NCBI GenBank assembly: GCA_036732755.1
Contig: DAINBU010000158.1
Coordinates: 1 to 10,223, forward strand
Reading direction: 5' to 3'
Source of the DNA: DASRRB01 sp036732755
GTDB taxonomy: Bacteria; Planctomycetota; B15-G4; SIAN01
Length of the DNA stretch: 10,223 nt
The notes below the pieces were generated by a model. That model worked only from the letters and a program-made list of their open reading frames with translations. It made no database searches and had not been told where the DNA came from. Of this stretch, positions 7,303 through 10,223 are shown one piece after another. Within the stretch, counting starts at the first letter, position 1. The number at the start of each line of letters is the position of its first letter. The position numbers and the translations under genes are program-made.

Positions 7303-8226
7303 ATGGCGTTCAGCGAGCAGTCGATCATCGATCATCTGCTGCGCGCAGCGGCGCGCGGCCCGGCCGTCGAGGTCGGCATCGGCCACGACGCCGCGGTGGT
7401 CCGCTCGCCGAGCGGCGACCGGCTCGTCCTCAAGTCGGACCAGACGATCGAGGGGATTCATTTCGCGCGCGCCGAGCAGGGCTTCGACCTGGTCGGCAGG
7501 AAGGCCCTCGCGCGCGTGCTCTCGGACCTCGGCGCCGTCGGCGCGCGGCCGGTCGCCTGCCTCTGCTCGCTCGCGCTCCCGGACGGCGTGACGGAAGCGG
7601 AGGTGCGCGCGCTGTTCGACGGGATGCTCGCGCTCGCGCAGCGCGACGGCGTGAGCCTGGTCGGCGGCGACCTTTCGCGCACGCACGGCGGAATCGCGCT
7701 CGACGTGAGCGCGCTCGGCTTCCTCGAGGGGCGGCGCGCGCTGCTGCGCGACGGGGCGCGGCCGGGCGACGTGCTCGCGGTGACCGGCCCGCTCGGCGGC
7801 TCGCGCGAAGGGTGGCACCTGCGCTTCGAGCCGCGCTGGCGCGAGGGGATCGCGCTCGCGGAGAGCGGCGCCGTGCACGCCTCGATCGACCTCTCCGACG
7901 GCCTCGCGCGCGACCTGCGCCAGGTCTGCGGCGCCTCGCGCGTCGGCGCACGCGTCGAGCTCTCCGCGCTGCCGTTGCGGCCCCTCGCGGGCGGCCGCAC
8001 CGCGACGGTCGCGCAGGCGCTCGGCGACGGCGAGGATTTCGAGCTCCTGGTGGCGATCGCGCCCGACCGCTTCGAGGCGCTGGCGCGCTCCCCGGCGCTG
8101 GCGTCGGTCGCGCTCGCGCGCATCGGCGTCATCACGGAGGCGGAGCGCGGGGTGAAGGGGGCGGACGCGGCGGGAAACGTCACCGACCTGCCGAGCGGAG
8201 GGTACGAGCATCGGTTCGGTGCATGA
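7303..8226 (+). CDS. thiL: Thiamine-monophosphate kinase ThiL, compact form
   Basis: ThiL phosphorylates thiamine monophosphate to the cofactor thiamine diphosphate, using ATP and Mg. The 307-residue product has the PurM/ThiL fold motifs: VGIGHDAAV (24-32), KSDQTIEGIHF (D46), VLSDLGAVGARP (D75), LVGGDLSRT (D123), VTGPLGGS (160-167) and SIDLSDGLARDL (D196, D199). Two features are unusual. The first Asp of the usual GIGDDA reads His (H28). Also, HLRFEPR follows LGGSREG after a single residue, where other ThiL proteins such as the Aquifex one have a longer helical segment, so the protein is shorter than the usual 320-330 residues. ATG 7303 puts the GIG motif at the family's usual distance from the N-terminus and has GGGA 5 bases upstream. 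GTG 7282 in the same frame would overlap the preceding stop as GTGA and add seven residues. It sits directly after the ThiE-like gene. Confidence 0.92.
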   Translation: MAFSEQSIIDHLLRAAARGPAVEVGIGHDAAVVRSPSGDRLVLKSDQTIEGIHFARAEQGFDLVGRKALARVLSDLGAVGARPVACLCSLALPDGVTEAEVRALFDGMLALAQRDGVSLVGGDLSRTHGGIALDVSALGFLEGRRALLRDGARPGDVLAVTGPLGGSREGWHLRFEPRWREGIALAESGAVHASIDLSDGLARDLRQVCGASRVGARVELSALPLRPLAGGRTATVAQALGDGEDFELLVAIAPDRFEALARSPALASVALARIGVITEAERGVKGADAAGNVTDLPSGGYEHRFGA

Positions 8227-8692
8227 GACGACGACGGTCGGAGCGGAGCAGACCGAGGCGCTCGCGGAGCGGCTCGGGGCGGCGTGCGAAGGCGGAGAGC
8301 TGGTCGTGCTGACCGGCGAGCTCGGCTCCGGAAAGACCTGCTTCGTGCGCGGCCTCGCGCGCGGGCTGGGCTGCGACCCGGCGGCGGTGCGCAGCCCGTC
8401 GTTCACGCTGCTGCACGCCTACGCGGGCCGGCGGACGCTGCACCATTTCGACGTCTACTTCACGACGGCGGCGATCGACCTGCGGCGCAGCGGCCTCGAC
8501 GAGGCGCTCGCGGCGGGGGGCGTCGCCGCCCTGGAATGGGGGGAGCGGTTCGCGACGGAGCTGCCCCCCGACCGGCTCGAGGTCGAGCTCGCCCATCTCT
8601 CTCCGGAGTCGCGACGGCTCCGCCTCTCCCCGGTCGGCCCCGGGGCGGAGCGGTGGCTCGCGCGGGCCGGCCTTCCCCTGGGGCGACCGTGA
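8219..8692 (+). CDS. tsaE: TsaE, ATPase of tRNA threonylcarbamoyladenosine (t6A37) synthesis
   Basis: TsaE is the small P-loop ATPase that works with TsaB and TsaD in the cytoplasm to transfer threonylcarbamoyl to A37 of ANN-decoding tRNAs. The 157-residue product has the family length and layout: Walker A GELGSGKT (33-40, K39), VRSPSFTLLHAY (the switch-like SPSFTL segment), HHFDVYF (H76, D78) and ALEWGERF (E106, W107). The family's HFDLYR arginine is Phe here. GTG 8219 is the only sensible start: it overlaps the thiL stop by eight bases and gives the usual Walker A distance. A GGAGGG at 8197-8202 is rather far upstream (16 bases), so translation probably depends on coupling to thiL. The TGA shares bases with a GTG (8689) in the sigma frame. 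TsaB and TsaD are not in the window. Confidence 0.93.
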   Translation: MHETTTVGAEQTEALAERLGAACEGGELVVLTGELGSGKTCFVRGLARGLGCDPAAVRSPSFTLLHAYAGRRTLHHFDVYFTTAAIDLRRSGLDEALAAGGVAALEWGERFATELPPDRLEVELAHLSPESRRLRLSPVGPGAERWLARAGLPLGRP

Positions 8693-8695
8693 ACC

Positions 8696-8737
8696 GGGAG
8701 GGGGACGCATCCGTTGATGGGGCACGTCGGGGAATGA
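8696..8737 (+). other. Possible six-codon leader cistron before the sigma gene
   Basis: A purine-rich GGGAGGGGGA (8696-8705) resembles a strong ribosome site but is about 28 bases from the sigma ATG at 8734. About 11 bases after it is ATG 8717, which opens a six-codon frame (MGHVGE). Its TGA (8735-8737) overlaps the sigma ATG as ATGA, matching other junctions in the window. It may be chance, or the ribosome site may serve only re-initiation from tsaE. Confidence 0.25.
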
Positions 8738-9366
8738 CGGCGAACGACGATCGCGAGCTGATGCTCCAGGCGGGCCAGGGGGCCGGGGGCGGCGCGCGCG
8801 AGGCGTTCGACACGCTCGTGACCCGCTGGCAGGGCCGGCTCCTGACCTTCTTCGTCCGCCAGTGCGGCGATCGGGAGCTGGCGGAGGACTGCACCCAAGA
8901 GGTGTTCGTCCGCCTCTACAAGGCGCGGGACCGCTACACGCCCGATGCGCAGTTCTCGACGTTCCTCTTCACCATCGCGCGCCACTACTGGATCGACGTG
9001 GCGCGCTCGCGCGCGGTCCGTCCCGACCTGCAGCGCGGGCTCGGCAGCGACGACCAGGACGATCGGGAGGACCGCTTGAGCCGCGTCGCCGCTGCGGATC
9101 CCGCGCCGCCCGCGCAGGTCGTCCAGTCGGACGATCTCGAGCGGATGCACGCCGCGCTCGCGCGCCTGCCGGAGCCGCTGCGCGACGTCGTGCGGCTCGG
9201 CGTGATCGAGGCGCTCCCCTACGCGGAGGTCTCGGCGATCCTCGCGATCCCGATCGGGACGGTGAAGTCGCGCGTCCACGCGGCGGTGCAGATGCTGCGG
9301 CATCTGATGAGCGACGTCCACGCGACCGGCACGCCCCTCCGTCGCCACGAAGGAGGTCGCACGTGA
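8734..9366 (+). CDS. ECF-type RNA polymerase sigma-70 factor
   Basis: This 210-residue protein has the two-domain layout of extracytoplasmic-function sigma factors, which direct RNA polymerase to stress or envelope promoters. Sigma region 2 covers about residues 23-95, with AEDCTQEVFVRLYK (D52 in the DCTQEVF core) and FSTFLFTIARHYWIDVARSR, the -10 recognition and core-binding helices. A polar, Asp-rich linker (about 96-136) follows. Region 4 (about 138-195) reads LPEPLRDVVRLGVIEALPY, then the helix-turn-helix EVSAILAIPIGTVKSRVHAA that reads the -35 element. ATG 8734 is chosen because conserved sequence begins soon after. GTG 8689 in the same frame overlaps the tsaE stop (GTGA) and would add 15 residues with no family resemblance. 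The GTG of the anti-sigma gene overlaps its stop, the usual arrangement for a sigma and its inhibitor. The ECF subgroup and target promoters are not known from the sequence. Confidence 0.93.
   Translation: MTANDDRELMLQAGQGAGGGAREAFDTLVTRWQGRLLTFFVRQCGDRELAEDCTQEVFVRLYKARDRYTPDAQFSTFLFTIARHYWIDVARSRAVRPDLQRGLGSDDQDDREDRLSRVAAADPAPPAQVVQSDDLERMHAALARLPEPLRDVVRLGVIEALPYAEVSAILAIPIGTVKSRVHAAVQMLRHLMSDVHATGTPLRRHEGGRT
9350..9366 (+). promoter_or_regulatory. Strong Shine-Dalgarno and GTGA overlap setting the anti-sigma start
   Basis: AAGGAGGT (9350-9357) is a near-perfect ribosome site 5 bases before GTG 9363, and the sigma stop TGA (9364-9366) overlaps that GTG. It is the best ribosome site in the window and supports GTG as the true start. 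Confidence 0.85.
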
Positions 9367-10223
9367 GCGGATGCGACGAGCTGCGCGGGCTCCTGATCGA
9401 CCATGTGCTCGGCCAGTCGGTGGGCGAGGAGGCGGCGCGGATCGCCGGCCACCTCGCTGCGTGCGAAGCGTGCCGCGGCGAGGAGGCGGCGCTGCGCTCG
9501 ACGGTCGGCCTGCTGCGCAGCGGTCCGCTCGCGCTGCCGACGCCGGAGTTCAGGAAGAGCCTCGCGCAGCGGCTCGATGCCGTCGAGCGGCGCGAGCGGC
9601 ACGTCGCGCGGCGCCGTGGACGGACCGCGGCGGAGGCGGGGCTCACGCTGTTCAGGCTGCGGCTCCTGCGCTCGCCCGCGGCCCGGATCAAGGTCGCGGC
9701 GGCGCTGCTCCCGTTCGTGCTCGGCGGCGGGTGGTGGCTCGTTCACTCGACGCGCCCGGCCGAGCGCGACGACGACAAGCTGATCCATGTCGGGCCGCCC
9801 AAGGACCGCAACGCGCCTCCGCTCGTGAACGGCTCGGGCGGCCGCGGCGTCCCCGACCGGCTGCAGCCGCCGCCGGCGCCACCTTCGGGCGATCCGGGCG
9901 AGGCGTCGTCGAAGTCGATCGTCGACCAGCTCGTGAACGGCGATTCCTCGCCGCTCGACGGCCTGCCGGTGCCGGCCCCGATCGAGGAGCCGAAGCTCGC
10001 CGAGGGCGGCAGCTCGAGCGCGAACGACGTCTTCCGCCAGCGCCACGACCTCGAGCTGCCGCGCAAGGGCGGCGGGGTGGCGCCGCCGCCGGTCGCGCCG
10101 GTGCTTCCGGCGACCCCGGTCACGCGCGCGCTCGACTGGCTGGTGCGCACGCAGCGGCCCGACGGCTCGTGGGCGCCGGGCGACGGCGAGCCGGGCCTCG
10201 ACACCGGCACGACCGCGCTCGCG
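9363..10223 (+). CDS. Membrane anti-sigma factor with zinc finger and squalene-cyclase-like repeat, 3'-truncated
   Basis: The frame opens at GTG 9363 and is still open at the window end (287 residues seen). Residues 4-37 form a ZAS anti-sigma zinc finger: C4, then HLAACEAC giving H30-x3-C34-x2-C37. A basic helical stretch (about 65-108) leads to one membrane segment (about 111-127, VAAALLPFVLGGGWWLV). Next is a long Pro/Gly/Ser-rich linker (about 130-250). From T254 comes ALDWLVRTQRPDGSW followed by DTGTTALA, which matches the repeats of squalene-hopene cyclase/prenyltransferase alpha-toroids, including the QW-type motif Q-x3-G-x-W. The predicted topology is zinc finger inside, toroid outside. 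The ZAS domain should hold the sigma factor encoded just upstream; the outer domain could sense or bind something in the envelope. Similar fusions of such repeats are, from recall, common in Planctomycetes. The anti-sigma role is well supported by domain and position; a catalytic role for the outer domain is unproven. Confidence 0.85.
   Translation, partial: MSGCDELRGLLIDHVLGQSVGEEAARIAGHLAACEACRGEEAALRSTVGLLRSGPLALPTPEFRKSLAQRLDAVERRERHVARRRGRTAAEAGLTLFRLRLLRSPAARIKVAAALLPFVLGGGWWLVHSTRPAERDDDKLIHVGPPKDRNAPPLVNGSGGRGVPDRLQPPPAPPSGDPGEASSKSIVDQLVNGDSSPLDGLPVPAPIEEPKLAEGGSSSANDVFRQRHDLELPRKGGGVAPPPVAPVLPATPVTRALDWLVRTQRPDGSWAPGDGEPGLDTGTTALA

Noticed and set aside
1..10223. tRNA, rRNA, CRISPR array, insertion sequence, terminator or phage signature
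   Set aside because: Reading both strands showed no spaced direct repeats, no transposase or integrase motifs, no T-rich terminator hairpin and no tRNA-like segment. The DNA is coding almost throughout.

Overview
The window is a very GC-rich (estimated above 70%) stretch of bacterial chromosome. It is coding from end to end on the + strand. Seven genes and part of an eighth are packed with almost no intergenic space, most with overlapping stop and start codons. No promoter, terminator, RNA gene, mobile element or CRISPR array is visible, so it looks like the middle of a long operon.

Layout: (1) 1-2705, the 3' part of uvrA, the damage-recognition ATPase of bacterial nucleotide excision repair; its 5' end lies outside the window. 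(2) 2702-4423, an XPB/ERCC3-type superfamily 2 helicase, the helicase family of TFIIH and archaeal repair. (3) 4420-6657, a 745-residue helicase-associated protein with no ATPase motifs. It carries a domain clearly homologous to the N-terminal domain of its XPB neighbour and ends in a very acidic tail. (4) 6638-7285, a divergent thiamine-phosphate synthase/TenI-like protein. (5) 7303-8226, a compact thiamine-monophosphate kinase ThiL. (6) 8219-8692, TsaE, the ATPase of tRNA threonylcarbamoyladenosine synthesis. (7) 8734-9366, an ECF-type sigma-70 factor. (8) 9363 to the window end, a zinc-finger anti-sigma protein with one membrane segment, a proline-rich linker and the start of a squalene-cyclase/prenyltransferase-like repeat domain.

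The genes fall into three modules: DNA repair (uvrA, XPB, partner), thiamine and tRNA metabolism (thiE-like, thiL, tsaE), and membrane-linked transcription control (sigma, anti-sigma). The most striking part is the repair module. A prokaryote-type UvrA is translationally coupled to a eukaryote/archaeal-type repair helicase and to a partner that shares its N-terminal domain, an arrangement reminiscent of XPB and p52 in TFIIH.

The host is a high-GC bacterium. The ECF-sigma/anti-sigma pair with a cyclase-like repeat domain, the short ThiL and the UvrA variant would fit Planctomycetes or a relative. That placement is an inference from recalled family features and should be tested by phylogeny.
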